A stretch of DNA of 64,000 nucleotides from an uncultured Bacteroidales bacterium (GTDB lineage: Bacteria; Bacteroidota; Bacteroidia; Bacteroidales; WCHB1-69): assembly GCA_900315245.1 (NCBI GenBank), contig OMYJ01000006.1, positions 124,001 through 188,000 on the forward strand. The letters run 5' to 3'. Position 1 is the first letter of the stretch. Each line of letters begins with the position of its first letter. The notes beneath the pieces are model-generated. The model was not told the origin of the DNA and searched no databases. It saw nothing but the letters and a program-made list of their open reading frames with translations. Positions 35,101-42,858 of this stretch are shown here, in pieces. Both the position numbers and the translations under genes were made by a program.

Positions 35101-36788
35101 CCATCCGGGATTTCCAAGCGGAAAATGACATTATCGCCAACTTATCTGGTTCATACGGGAAGAAGAAATTTCAAGCAAAAGCCACCTTCGACTCTCTTCA
35201 AGCCGATTTTTTGGAGCCCTTCCTGAGTAGTTTCAGCGATGATTTTTCCGGCATCGCTTCCGGGGACCTGACACTGCTCATCTCACCAGACAGTTCTTAC
35301 TTTGACGGCAACGTGCATGTTTTGGACGCTCAAATCGGGATTGCGCCCCTGGGCACCAAATACAACGTCGCCAATCAAGACATCACATTCAACAAAGAGG
35401 GGATCTTTTTCCCAAACATGCACTTCACCGACGACGACCATAACGAAGCCACCCTTTCGGGAGAAATTCTGCACAACATGTTCAAAAACATGCAGTTGGA
35501 CCTCCAGATCAACTCTGACCGCATCCTGGTCTTGAACACCCCGCGTACTATCAACTCCGTATTCTACGGAAAAGGGTATGTGAAAGGCGACGTTTTCATT
35601 TCCGGCACTGGCGACCAACTTTCCTTTGTGGGGCCAGGTCTTCAGACACTCAGCGGCTCCAAAATCACCCTTCAGGTGACCAGCACAAATCTGGCTTCTG
35701 AGACAAGCGCCATTCATTTCAACACCAAGAAAGACGCTGAAGAAATAGAAATTGCACCAAAAAAATCCAACACCAAGTTGAATTTCGACTTCACGTTCAA
35801 CGTCACCAATGATGCGGATGTCGTAATCTTCCTTGAATCCATTGGAGGCACCATAAACGCACGTGCCGACGGGCAGTTCCAACTGGTATATAACTCCAAT
35901 GACGCGCTGAATTTATACGGCAATCTCCTACTGCATTCCGGCGATGTCAAGGTCTCCTTATACAATGTTGTGAACAAAAAGTTCACGATGGTTCCGGGTG
36001 GCACCATTAACTTCGACGGTCCATTGGAAAACATGACCGTCCACCTTGGCGCTTACAAATCCTCGAAGACCAGTTTGACGGACATTATTCCATCGAATTA
36101 CCTCTCCACAGGCAATGTGGATGTGGATGCGTACATGTATTTAGACGGTCCGCTGATGCAGCGCATCGACCCGACATTCAAATTCGAGCTTCCGAACAGC
36201 AGCAACGAGGTCAAAAATCTTTTCTACACCGCCATTGACACCCAGAACACCGAAAACATGACCAAGCAGTTCGCCTATTTTTTGATCACAGACAGCTTTA
36301 TGCCCGACAACATGTTCGGGAACACCACCGGCATCAGTGCTCTCACTGGTCTCGGTATGTTCAGCAATGCCATCAACAATCTGCTAAGCAATGTCTTGGA
36401 AAACAAAAATGCGTCATTCGGCATCACCTACAACCAAGCCACGGAAACCACTTCTGCGGAATACGGGCTCAGAGCCAATGCAAACCTTCTGAAGGACAGG
36501 GTGACCATGTCCACTCGTATCGGATACTATGACGACCGCACCGTAACAGACGCCTACCAAAACATATACGGCAACTTCACAGTGGAATATAGCATTAACA
36601 AGTCGGGGACCTGGCGGCTGAAGGCCTTCACTTATATAGGCGACCGCGACAACACCTATTTCTACGAAAACAACTTCAACAACTATACCGCCGGTGTTGC
36701 CCTTGCATACAAGCAAGACTTCGACAACAGGAGACGTGTCAAGAAAAACAAATCCACAACAAAAACCAAAAACCATGAACAACAGTAA
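32184..36788 (+). CDS. TamB-like (AsmA/DUF490) outer-membrane biogenesis protein
   Basis: A 1534-residue protein starting at GTG; no upstream ATG is in frame. One membrane anchor near the N-terminus (ALRITAWIVGVFLALDLLLVGLLFV) is followed by an AsmA-like region (ISIGDIHITPTLKLVAHKVAIKD). A very long beta-rich periplasmic stretch follows, then a C-terminal TamB domain from ~1150 (VFISGTGDQLSFVGPG, KLNFDFTFNVTNDADVVIFLE, NALNLYGNLLLHSGDVKVSLYNVVNKKFTMVPGG). The last ~90 residues (AEYGLRANANLLKDRVTMSTRIGYYDDR) look like outer-membrane-proximal strands. TamB-family proteins bridge the periplasm and help place lipids and proteins in the outer membrane. Its stop overlaps the following transporter start by 14 bp. 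Confidence 0.9.
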   Translation: MGKNGIKKALRITAWIVGVFLALDLLLVGLLFVPAVQTFVVHKVTKALSEKWGTEISIGDIHITPTLKLVAHKVAIKDHHNENMIYSGTVKGRLRSLKTKPFKLGLGNVKFDDLDVVLRTYKDEETINIAVWAKVFKTGKKHEPFTLTSNSVDITNGRFVLIIDDKRVVYDTSGQPDIDYAFLELADLNVKAKDFKLVGADVAMKFKQLAFNQYGGFQLQKGSGDFRICDTTLTFTDLKLKTPQSDLDLDLYFRYDRWKSYGEFLDSVRISAEIRPSILAMDDIADWAPAIRGMNEVFSLQADTVDGVVTDFALKNVKAGWKEHNLVQGDIAIQNVIQFMKARFDVALDSTVVHVPDIAQFTLPGGKTIKSNATLDKLGTTTLTGTFNGNLAQFKADLIAATGLGKVKTVLSTSSENGRLAFLGDVSSPNFNLARLLNNHKLFGVCQLNAKIDGRMDSTGFSAKNLKTIQAHLTSHVSRFPLMGYPLRDIHLKGDYHKGLCNAELTADDPNLVCDAIAQLDLTQDVPFTQGSVSLNRLAAGKIGQSLPLVDSASAKGLDRIIHIMQQNPSVELSFDHFQIALHGSTLNNFNGFLACDNVKLRYNEDSLSNERLRLTAINNALLHKYILSSNIANASFESNLPVNLVVDSIQHFAHNLLPSIIPDVKGQSFANEQNFDSGVPDYIKIHLQTYNTRAVTKLLLPDMYISPNSVINLEVKEGHLSDKTDIQLPLIGIRKKFRIHNLTVNGQTKSSDKLLLQAGGDSIIVYAGKSKLLFDQLNLQAQSENSKIQYDLAWHNPFNNEENVSVLSGLADITNTDDIIISLKPSSVFLKDYECHFNDQNTIHILPHRFVFDNLVFFTQESFVAVNGSYDTKDSCRLSMAVKNFDLSLVNQLTGDISFGGLLSADLNLMSLNNRRLIFGKAISDELLVNETRLGDLFLIAGVNDENTVRFSGGLFNSNAEKLDYEYLSKFSIRDFQAENDIIANLSGSYGKKKFQAKATFDSLQADFLEPFLSSFSDDFSGIASGDLTLLISPDSSYFDGNVHVLDAQIGIAPLGTKYNVANQDITFNKEGIFFPNMHFTDDDHNEATLSGEILHNMFKNMQLDLQINSDRILVLNTPRTINSVFYGKGYVKGDVFISGTGDQLSFVGPGLQTLSGSKITLQVTSTNLASETSAIHFNTKKDAEEIEIAPKKSNTKLNFDFTFNVTNDADVVIFLESIGGTINARADGQFQLVYNSNDALNLYGNLLLHSGDVKVSLYNVVNKKFTMVPGGTINFDGPLENMTVHLGAYKSSKTSLTDIIPSNYLSTGNVDVDAYMYLDGPLMQRIDPTFKFELPNSSNEVKNLFYTAIDTQNTENMTKQFAYFLITDSFMPDNMFGNTTGISALTGLGMFSNAINNLLSNVLENKNASFGITYNQATETTSAEYGLRANANLLKDRVTMSTRIGYYDDRTVTDAYQNIYGNFTVEYSINKSGTWRLKAFTYIGDRDNTYFYENNFNNYTAGVALAYKQDFDNRRRVKKNKSTTKTKNHEQQ

Positions 36789-37884
36789 AAGCATCATAGC
36801 GATCCTTGCCGGATTAGGGATTATCATTTTCCTTTGTTGGTTTTTCTCCGACATTGTGATTTATATTTTCGTGGCCTTCATTCTCTCCCTTTTAGGTTCT
36901 CCGCTGGTGAAATTGTTGACAAAAATACACATTGGCAAATGGCAGTTCCCCTCTTCTTTGGCGGCGGCCATCACGCTGATACTTATTGTCGCCTGCATCA
37001 GCTTGTTGTTCTATCTGCTGATTCCCGCCCTTGTTAACGAAATCAAGTTCTTGACCACCATTGATGTAACTTCCGTAGGGGAAAGCATTCAAGACTGGCT
37101 CAACCAATTCGACAAGCCGCTGCGCAAGTACGGAGTATTGGAACGCCGGCAGCATGTCACCGATCTGTTGAATGCAGAATGGGAGTCCTTCGTACACAAA
37201 ATCAGCATGTCGAGTGTTGTAAGCGGGACCGCAAGTCTGGTCAAATCGTTGTTTGTGGCCATTTTCTCCATCCTGTTCATGACATTCTTTTCCCTGAAAG
37301 ACCATAAGATATTTTTCAAGATGATCCGCAGCTGGCTGCCCAACACCGTCCAAAACAACTATGACAACATCCTTAATGCCACGGGAAAGCAGATCACATC
37401 CTATTTCCGCGGAGTCGCGATGGAAATGTTCATTGTGGGGTTCCTTGAATTCGTGATTTGCGTCATCCTCGGTGTTCCCAACGCACTACTGATCGGTTTC
37501 ATCGGCGGTTTGCTGAACATCATCCCCTATGTGGGAACCCTCATTGCAGTCACCATCAGCGTCATCATCGGTGTCACGTCTTTGCTGCCCATTTCACCAG
37601 AAATGTCACTTGTCTGGTCTAACATCATCAAGATTCTGGCAGCCTTCGGCGTTGCCAAGATGGTTGATGATTTCGTGTTGCAACCGTTCATCTACGGGCG
37701 TCAGACACACTCTCACCCGCTGGAAATCTTCATCGTCATTCTGATGGCCGGTTATATCGGTGGCATTTTCGCCATGATATTCGCCGTGCCCGCCTACACG
37801 CTGCTGCGCATTATCGTTAACGAATTCTTCGGCTCGCAGTTCGCCACTGATGACGAACGGGAGAAAATGCTTTCGGACAATTAA
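36775..37884 (+). CDS. AI-2E family transporter, second paralogue
   Basis: A 369-residue protein starting at MNNSKSIIAIL. An in-frame GTG/ATG extension upstream lies inside the TamB gene and codes for implausible sequence. Motifs are WFFSDIVIYIFVAFILSLLGSPLVKLL, then LLNIIPYVGTLIAVTISVII and KMVDDFVLQPFIYGRQTHSHPLEIFIVILMAGYIGGIFAM. It parallels the transporter at 27606 in every block but is clearly diverged. The 14-bp overlap with the TamB-like gene suggests translational coupling and a shared envelope role, which remains inference. Confidence 0.87.
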   Translation: MNNSKSIIAILAGLGIIIFLCWFFSDIVIYIFVAFILSLLGSPLVKLLTKIHIGKWQFPSSLAAAITLILIVACISLLFYLLIPALVNEIKFLTTIDVTSVGESIQDWLNQFDKPLRKYGVLERRQHVTDLLNAEWESFVHKISMSSVVSGTASLVKSLFVAIFSILFMTFFSLKDHKIFFKMIRSWLPNTVQNNYDNILNATGKQITSYFRGVAMEMFIVGFLEFVICVILGVPNALLIGFIGGLLNIIPYVGTLIAVTISVIIGVTSLLPISPEMSLVWSNIIKILAAFGVAKMVDDFVLQPFIYGRQTHSHPLEIFIVILMAGYIGGIFAMIFAVPAYTLLRIIVNEFFGSQFATDDEREKMLSDN

Positions 37885-37904
37885 GAATTAATACAAGGAC
37901 TAAA

Positions 37905-37977
37905 AACCAATCACCATAAATCAACAACCACTAACCAAGCTTCAATAACCCATAACCCATAACCAATAACCATTATA
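37905..37977. repeat. AACCAATAACC-type intergenic tract
   Basis: Units such as AACCACTAACC, AATAACCCATAACCC and AACCAATAACC run up to the start of the hdrC-like gene. They are the reverse complement of the tracts at 14018 and 54190. Confidence 0.6.
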
Positions 37978-37978
37978 A

Positions 37979-38320
37979 ATGTCAAATTTTGGATTTACAA
38001 TAAAGAAGACGCGCTCGTTCAACCTAAGCCAGGCTGACTTGCGCATGGCGAACCGCCTGCTCGAGGAGGTTCCCTCCTATCGGAAATGCATCGGGTGCGG
38101 AGGCTGCGCGGCGACTTGTTCCGCCCGTCAGTTCACGGACTTCGACATCCGCAAGGTACATAACACTTTCCGGAGAGGACAGTACGACAAACTCGCCGAC
38201 GAACTCCGCAAGTGCATGTTGTGCGGAAAGTGTACTCTCGTGTGCCCGCGCGGTGTCAATCTGCGCTCGCTGATCATCAACATGCGACAATTATTAACTC
38301 CATCAAACGAAACTTTCTAA
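37979..38320 (+). CDS. HdrC-like 4Fe-4S dicluster protein
   Basis: A 113-residue protein with two four-cysteine clusters, CIGCGGCAATC near 36-46 and CMLCGKCTLVC near 79-89, the pattern of heterodisulfide-reductase subunit C and related ferredoxin-like electron carriers. It is followed after 3 bp by the HdrD-like membrane protein, so the two very likely form one electron-transfer complex. In organisms without methanogenic cofactors the electron acceptor of such Hdr-like pairs is usually unknown. The start codon follows an AT-rich tract with no clear -7 box. Confidence 0.88.
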   Translation: MSNFGFTIKKTRSFNLSQADLRMANRLLEEVPSYRKCIGCGGCAATCSARQFTDFDIRKVHNTFRRGQYDKLADELRKCMLCGKCTLVCPRGVNLRSLIINMRQLLTPSNETF

Positions 38321-38323
38321 ACC

Positions 38324-40105
38324 ATGGCAAACTTTCATCCTTTCGTAGTACCTTTCGTGTTAGGGACCATCGGTCTCTTCGTGATTTGCGGTTATAAATA
38401 CGTCCGGTGGATCAAGCAATTCGACCGCAAGCAGCAGGCGCTTATCCGAAAAAACATGTTCTCCACCAAAATCCTTCCTGCTATTTGGGAGATGTTCTGC
38501 GAGTGTCTGCTCCACCTGCGTATCAGCAAGAAAAACTGGCGGTTAGGATATATGCACCGAAGCATCGCCTTCGGTTGGTTCCTGCTCATTGTGGTGGGCG
38601 CCATCGAAAGCCGCATCGGCATCAAAGGGCCGTTCCACTTCTGGTGTGCCATCTTCTACCGCTTCTTCCACCACAACATACCCGCCAACGGCACCGAAAT
38701 GTTCTTCACGCAGCTCATGGACCTGATCCTGCTATACGTGCTTTCGGGTATCTTCCTCGCAATGCTCAAGAAGATTCACTCCCGCATTCTCGGCATGAAG
38801 CGCACCACAAAGCATACCATCATGGACACGACCGTCAAAATCTCGTTGTGGGCCATTTTCCCGCTGCGACTGCTGAGCGAGTCCGTCACCGCCCGACTCT
38901 ATGCCAACGGAGGCTTCCTCACACAGTCGATCGGCGACCTCTTCAGCCGCCCCGTGGCCGAATTCCTCGAACTGCCACTCTGGTCTCTATACTCCATCGC
39001 ACTTTGCGTCTTTTTCCTCATGATGCCTTTCACCCGCTACATGCACATTTTCACCGAAGTCTTCCTCATCTACTTCCGCAAACTCGGTCTGCGTGACAGC
39101 GTGAAGATGACCGGCTACACCAAATACGAGCTCAGTGCCTGCTCACGCTGCGGCATGTGTATCGACCGCTGTCCGCTCTACAACACGTTGGACATCAACG
39201 ACGTACAGTCTGTCTATTTATTGCGCAATCTCCGTAACCTGGAACACCACCAAGACATACTCGCCGCCGGCAAGAACTGTCTGATGTGCCATCAGTGTGC
39301 CGAGGACTGCCCCGTGAATATTGACCTGATGAGCATACGCCGTATCTCCCGCGACAAGGGCGACACAGACATGGCAGACAACTACCGCTACTTAGATCCG
39401 GTGAAAGGGTTCAACGCCATAGGGCGCGTGGCCTACTTCGGCGGCTGCATGACCCAGCTCACCCCGACCATCTCCGAATCGATGAAGACCATCTTCGACG
39501 CTGCCGGAGTAAAATACTGGCACTTGGACGGCGACCGTGCCATCTGCTGCGGCCGTCCGCTGATGCAGCAAGGATTCAACAAGCAGGCCGCCGACCTGCG
39601 CCGCAAAATCACGGAGCTGATCGGTTCCTGTAACGCGACTGCGCTTGTCACCTCATGTCCAATATGTTACAACACATTCAAGCACGAATACAATCTCACC
39701 ATACCGGTGTACCACCACACCGAATATATTGACTCACTGATTAAGAGCGGGAAACTGTCCGTGAAGCAATCCGACACCACGTTCACTTTCCATGACCCCT
39801 GCGACCTCGGGCGTGGCTGCGGCATTTATGACCAGCCTCGCGCGGTGCTGAAAGCGGTGGGGCAACTGAAGAAAGTCTCCGCTGAGAAAGAAAACAGCGT
39901 CTGCTGCGGCATGAACCTCGGCAATACGGTGCTCTCGCTTGAACAGCAAACCAAGTTGCGCGATGCCTCGTTGAAAGTGCTCACAGAACCTAACCCAGAC
40001 GTGGTTGTCACTGCTTGCCCGATGTGCAAGAAAGCTTTCCGGCACGGCACTGAGGTGAATGTGAAAGATATAGCAGAGGTTGTTGCGGAGGAAATCAAGA
40101 AATAA
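38324..40105 (+). CDS. HdrD/GlpC-like iron-sulfur protein with a membrane (HdrE-like) domain
   Basis: A 593-residue protein. The N-terminal ~240 residues hold about five or six membrane helices (FVVPFVLGTIGLFVICGYKYV, IAFGWFLLIVVGAIE, LYSIALCVFFLMMPFTRYMHIF), like HdrE or nitrate-reductase gamma, which carry b-type haem. Two 4Fe-4S sites follow (CSRCGMCIDRCP and CLMCHQCAEDCP). Then come two CCG-type domains: CCGRPLMQQG with CPICYNTF, and HDPCDLGRGCG with CCGMNLG and CPMCKKAF. The fusion joins the quinone-side subunit and the HdrD catalytic subunit in one chain. It is coupled to the HdrC-like gene. It probably passes electrons between menaquinol and a thiol/disulfide or other acceptor (inference). 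Confidence 0.9.
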   Translation: MANFHPFVVPFVLGTIGLFVICGYKYVRWIKQFDRKQQALIRKNMFSTKILPAIWEMFCECLLHLRISKKNWRLGYMHRSIAFGWFLLIVVGAIESRIGIKGPFHFWCAIFYRFFHHNIPANGTEMFFTQLMDLILLYVLSGIFLAMLKKIHSRILGMKRTTKHTIMDTTVKISLWAIFPLRLLSESVTARLYANGGFLTQSIGDLFSRPVAEFLELPLWSLYSIALCVFFLMMPFTRYMHIFTEVFLIYFRKLGLRDSVKMTGYTKYELSACSRCGMCIDRCPLYNTLDINDVQSVYLLRNLRNLEHHQDILAAGKNCLMCHQCAEDCPVNIDLMSIRRISRDKGDTDMADNYRYLDPVKGFNAIGRVAYFGGCMTQLTPTISESMKTIFDAAGVKYWHLDGDRAICCGRPLMQQGFNKQAADLRRKITELIGSCNATALVTSCPICYNTFKHEYNLTIPVYHHTEYIDSLIKSGKLSVKQSDTTFTFHDPCDLGRGCGIYDQPRAVLKAVGQLKKVSAEKENSVCCGMNLGNTVLSLEQQTKLRDASLKVLTEPNPDVVVTACPMCKKAFRHGTEVNVKDIAEVVAEEIKK

Positions 40106-40138
40106 TCGTAGTTAGAAGTTTAATTAAAGTATCAAGAT

Positions 40139-40438
40139 ATGTTTTTCAAGGTTTTGGTTTATGCACTGGTAGGATTTGCCATTTTGGATTTGTTAGTATG
40201 TCACATCCAATGGTTCAAGATGCGACGGATTCTGAAAAAGGAACATGCATCAACAAGTGTGATAGATAATTTCCTGCCTTTTCGGTACATGGGGAAGTTC
40301 CGAACTTTCGTCGGATCTTGTTCCGATGACAACAAACGGGCAAAATACATTCAAGTTTACCATCAAACCCGTACTTGGCAAACCCTCACGTTAGTGTCCA
40401 TTGCCGTCACCGTTGTGATATTCTTGCTGGCATACTGA
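40139..40438 (+). CDS. Small two-helix membrane protein of unknown function
   Basis: A 99-residue protein with a membrane segment at each end (VLVYALVGFAILDLLVCHI and LTLVSIAVTVVIFLLAY). The central loop is polar (KMRRILKKEHASTSVIDNFLPFRYMGKFRTFVGS...). I do not recognise a family. It begins 33 bp after the HdrD-like gene on the same strand and may belong to that operon. The 96 bp after it contain a frame reading DETKPNTFNREIRQSIDQAAQTKVDTDIQNFNKSSR without a start, possibly a gene relic. Confidence 0.7.
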   Translation: MFFKVLVYALVGFAILDLLVCHIQWFKMRRILKKEHASTSVIDNFLPFRYMGKFRTFVGSCSDDNKRAKYIQVYHQTRTWQTLTLVSIAVTVVIFLLAY

Positions 40439-40534
40439 TTCGCGACAAGTTGACGAAACCAAGCCCAACACATTCAACAGGGAAATCCGGCAGAGCATAG
40501 ACCAGGCGGCGCAGACAAAGGTCGATACGGACAT

Positions 40535-41593
40535 TCAGAACTTCAATAAATCTTCCCGCTTAAAGGAGTCGATGGAGAAGATGTCATCGCTGTTGACACG
40601 GATGACGAGGAGTTTTTCTTTATGGGCGAGTTCCGCGACATCCTTCTCGTAGTTGATGGCAGCGATAGCGGCGAAGACCTCCTTGCCGTCATATTCGGGA
40701 AACAGACGCCGGAAATGACTCATCTGATGAAGGAACCTATATAGGTCATCCTTCGTGCAGTTGGTTTTGACCTCTATCGGAACCGCCATTTCCGCATTGC
40801 TAAGAAGGACATCCACCTCCATCGCAATATTTTCAGACGGAAGGCTCCTTTTCAAATTCTTTCCGCTGTTATGCAAATCGAGTCCAGCTTTCTGGAAAAT
40901 TTTGTGCGTCGAGGAGCTGACCAATCCTTCCACAATATGCCCCGTGGTACCGCTGAGCTGACGGGAAAGCCTCTTCACTTCCAATGAGGTATCTTTCAGT
41001 TGTTTGTCGGTTTCCTCAAACCGTTCCTTCAGCTTCCTGTCGCTTTCCTCCATCCGTTCCCGCATCTTTCTGTCATTCTCCGCGAACTGCTCCTTCATCC
41101 ACCTGTCGTTCTCCTTGATCTGTTCCTGCATTTTCCTGTCATTCTCCTTGAACTCTTCCCGCATCTTCCTGTCATTCTCCGCAAACTGCTCCTTCATCCA
41201 CCTGTCGTTCTCCTCAAACTGTTCCCGCATCTTCCTGTCGTTCTCCTCGAACTGTTCCCGCATCTTCCTGTCGTTCTCCGCAGACTGTGTCTCCCGTTCC
41301 CGCATACGCTTCTCCCACTCACAATCACGCTTTTCCTGTTCGGCCTGCGATCTTCTTGCTATTTGCGCGATTTCGTCCAATGTCTCTCTCATTCGTTGCG
41401 CCCAGCGGTCGTGTTCCCTGCGGGAATTCTCCAACAATTCATCGCGCTCAACAGCTTTGCGGGTCTGTTCAAGATTTTCCATACGCATTTGATTTATCAT
41501 CAATTCGTTTTTGTTAATTCTCTCGGTGTTATCCAACACCATCTGCCTCAACTGCGGCATGTCATAATCCATTTGTGCTACTTCATTTTTCAT
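40535..41593 (-). CDS. Coiled-coil protein with 11-residue repeats and a PD-(D/E)XK-like C-terminus
   Basis: A 352-residue protein. Residues ~1-100 are helical and charged. About 100-205 is a run of roughly ten 11-residue repeats of the type ENDRKMREQFE / ENDRWMKEQFA, a right-handed-type coiled coil. The C-terminal ~130 residues contain GHIVEGLVSSSTHKIFQ, MEVDVLLSN and VPIEVKTN, a D...ExK pattern like the restriction-nuclease-like family found in DUF3782-type proteins. A second Met at residue 8 (MDYDMPQL) could be the true start. Function is unknown; the repeats look recently amplified at DNA level (33-bp units) and may vary in number between strains. It is monocistronic, with its promoter at 41623. 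Confidence 0.8.
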   Translation of the reverse strand: MKNEVAQMDYDMPQLRQMVLDNTERINKNELMINQMRMENLEQTRKAVERDELLENSRREHDRWAQRMRETLDEIAQIARRSQAEQEKRDCEWEKRMRERETQSAENDRKMREQFEENDRKMREQFEENDRWMKEQFAENDRKMREEFKENDRKMQEQIKENDRWMKEQFAENDRKMRERMEESDRKLKERFEETDKQLKDTSLEVKRLSRQLSGTTGHIVEGLVSSSTHKIFQKAGLDLHNSGKNLKRSLPSENIAMEVDVLLSNAEMAVPIEVKTNCTKDDLYRFLHQMSHFRRLFPEYDGKEVFAAIAAINYEKDVAELAHKEKLLVIRVNSDDIFSIDSFKREDLLKF

Positions 41594-41622
41594 AGTCTTT
41601 GATTTTTATTAAAAACATGCCG

Positions 41623-41630
41623 CAAAGATA
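41623..41630 (-). promoter_or_regulatory. Promoter -7 box of the coiled-coil gene
   Basis: Minus-strand TATCTTTG followed by CGG, 30 bp upstream of the first ATG. Confidence 0.65.
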
Positions 41631-41932
41631 CAACAAAAATCAATCAATACTGATAATTTTGAAAAACAAATTATTTTACTAAATATCAGCAAATTACAAT
41701 CAAATTATACAATAATTTTAATAATTTATTGCAAATATTATTTTTATTTTTTGCAAAAATATCAAGATTTATTTGCGATGACAATACAAAACGGCATACA
41801 ACCATCCGCGTCAACGATTGCATATCTGAAGCTGACGGCTCCTATTATTGTCATTTTATGATTATCATTTTATGACAAAAATTTCAGGAATCTGGCTGAG
41901 AAGAGAACTCTGACGGGGAGAGCCTGTGTGCG
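41631..41932. other. AT-rich intergenic region without a gene
   Basis: Between the coiled-coil promoter and the AlkD-like stop I find no supported gene. 41640-41770 is very AT-rich with several A/T runs. A dispersed repeat lies at 41801-41838. 41846-41875 contains TTGTCATTTTATGATTATCATTTTATGACAA, a loose palindrome. Confidence 0.6.
41801..41838. repeat. Dispersed repeat related to 51179-51216
   Basis: ACCATCCGCGTCAACGATTG-CATATCTG-AAGC aligns along its length with ACCAACCGCGTCAGCGGTTG-CATGTCTG-TAGC at 51181. The second copy carries a perfect AACCGC-GTCA-GCGGTT hairpin. Confidence 0.55.
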
Positions 41933-42676
41933 TCACTTCCCCATCATCCGTTTCCGTTCCTCCTCCGGGAAGCGTTCGATGGCGTACCGTAGCATCGTGC
42001 GGGGCATCGTGGTGCGACGGGGTTCGAGCCAGTCGCGGAGACGTTGCTCATCGCGTTTGCCCGCCTCGCGGAGGAGCCAACCGGCGGCCTTCTGCAGCAG
42101 GTCGTGCAACGGCTCGGGCTTCTTCAGGAAAAGGTCTGCCAACGCGTAGGTGTCGTCTAACTCGCCGTGGCGCAGGAACTGCATCGTGGTGACGATGCCA
42201 ATGCGTTGCTCCCAGATGGTGGTACCGTTTTCCACCATGTCGTACAGCATCTTGCGGTCCTTGTCGAGGAGCCAGACGCCGAGGATCTCGTAGCAGGTGA
42301 GATCGACCAAGTCCCAGTTGTTTACGAATTGGAGGTGCGACAGATAGAAGCTGACGTTCAGCTGTTGCAGTCCTCGGTCGCCTTTGGCCGCTTTGAAGAA
42401 CTGCACCAGTGTGAGCAGTCCGGCGAGCCGCATCTCGTGGTATTCGGACGTGACGCAGGCCTCCAGTTCAAAGAAGGAGACGGACTGCCAGCACTTCTTG
42501 ACAATTTCGCGCACGACGGGCACCTTGATGCCGAGGAACTTGTCGCCCTCGCCGTACTCGCCCTTGCCGGTCTTGAAGAAACGGCTCAGGTGTTCGGCCT
42601 GCGCGGGGTCCTGGCGGTGAAGGATTTCCTCGTAGAGGGAGGCACTTTGGGGTATTTCGTGATTCTGATTATTCAT
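41933..42676 (-). CDS. DNA alkylation repair protein (AlkD-like HEAT-repeat fold)
   Basis: A 247-residue protein, mostly helical repeats: SRFFKTGKGEYGEGDKFLGIKVPVVREIVKK, LLTLVQFFKA, VNNWDLVDLTCYEILGVWLL, WEQRIGIVTTMQFLRHGELDDTYALADLFL, LLQKAAGWLLREAGKRDEQRLRDWL. The WDLVD and KAAGWLLREAGK motifs are those of the AlkD/AlkC family, glycosylases that excise bulky N3/N7-alkylated bases without base flipping. The gene is monocistronic; a -7 box was not confidently found upstream. The C-terminus (EERKRMMGK) is basic. Confidence 0.92.
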   Translation of the reverse strand: MNNQNHEIPQSASLYEEILHRQDPAQAEHLSRFFKTGKGEYGEGDKFLGIKVPVVREIVKKCWQSVSFFELEACVTSEYHEMRLAGLLTLVQFFKAAKGDRGLQQLNVSFYLSHLQFVNNWDLVDLTCYEILGVWLLDKDRKMLYDMVENGTTIWEQRIGIVTTMQFLRHGELDDTYALADLFLKKPEPLHDLLQKAAGWLLREAGKRDEQRLRDWLEPRRTTMPRTMLRYAIERFPEEERKRMMGK

Positions 42677-42830
42677 ATCATTTTTTTAAGCGGCAAAATT
42701 ACACAATAATACAATTTATCAAACATAAATCAACCATAAATTGACAAAAAAATGGCACCAATCAGATTCTCTATCTATCTAAAAAATGTAACCTTTTTGA
42801 TTTTTTGCATCCTTGTAACATGAAAACTAT

Positions 42831-42838
42831 TATTTTTG
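42831..42838 (+). promoter_or_regulatory. Promoter -7 box of the lipoprotein gene
   Basis: TATTTTTG followed by CAGC. It lies inside the longer open frame that begins at 42805, showing that the start must be the ATG at 42859. Confidence 0.65.
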
Positions 42839-42858
42839 CAGCATCATATTTCACAAAA

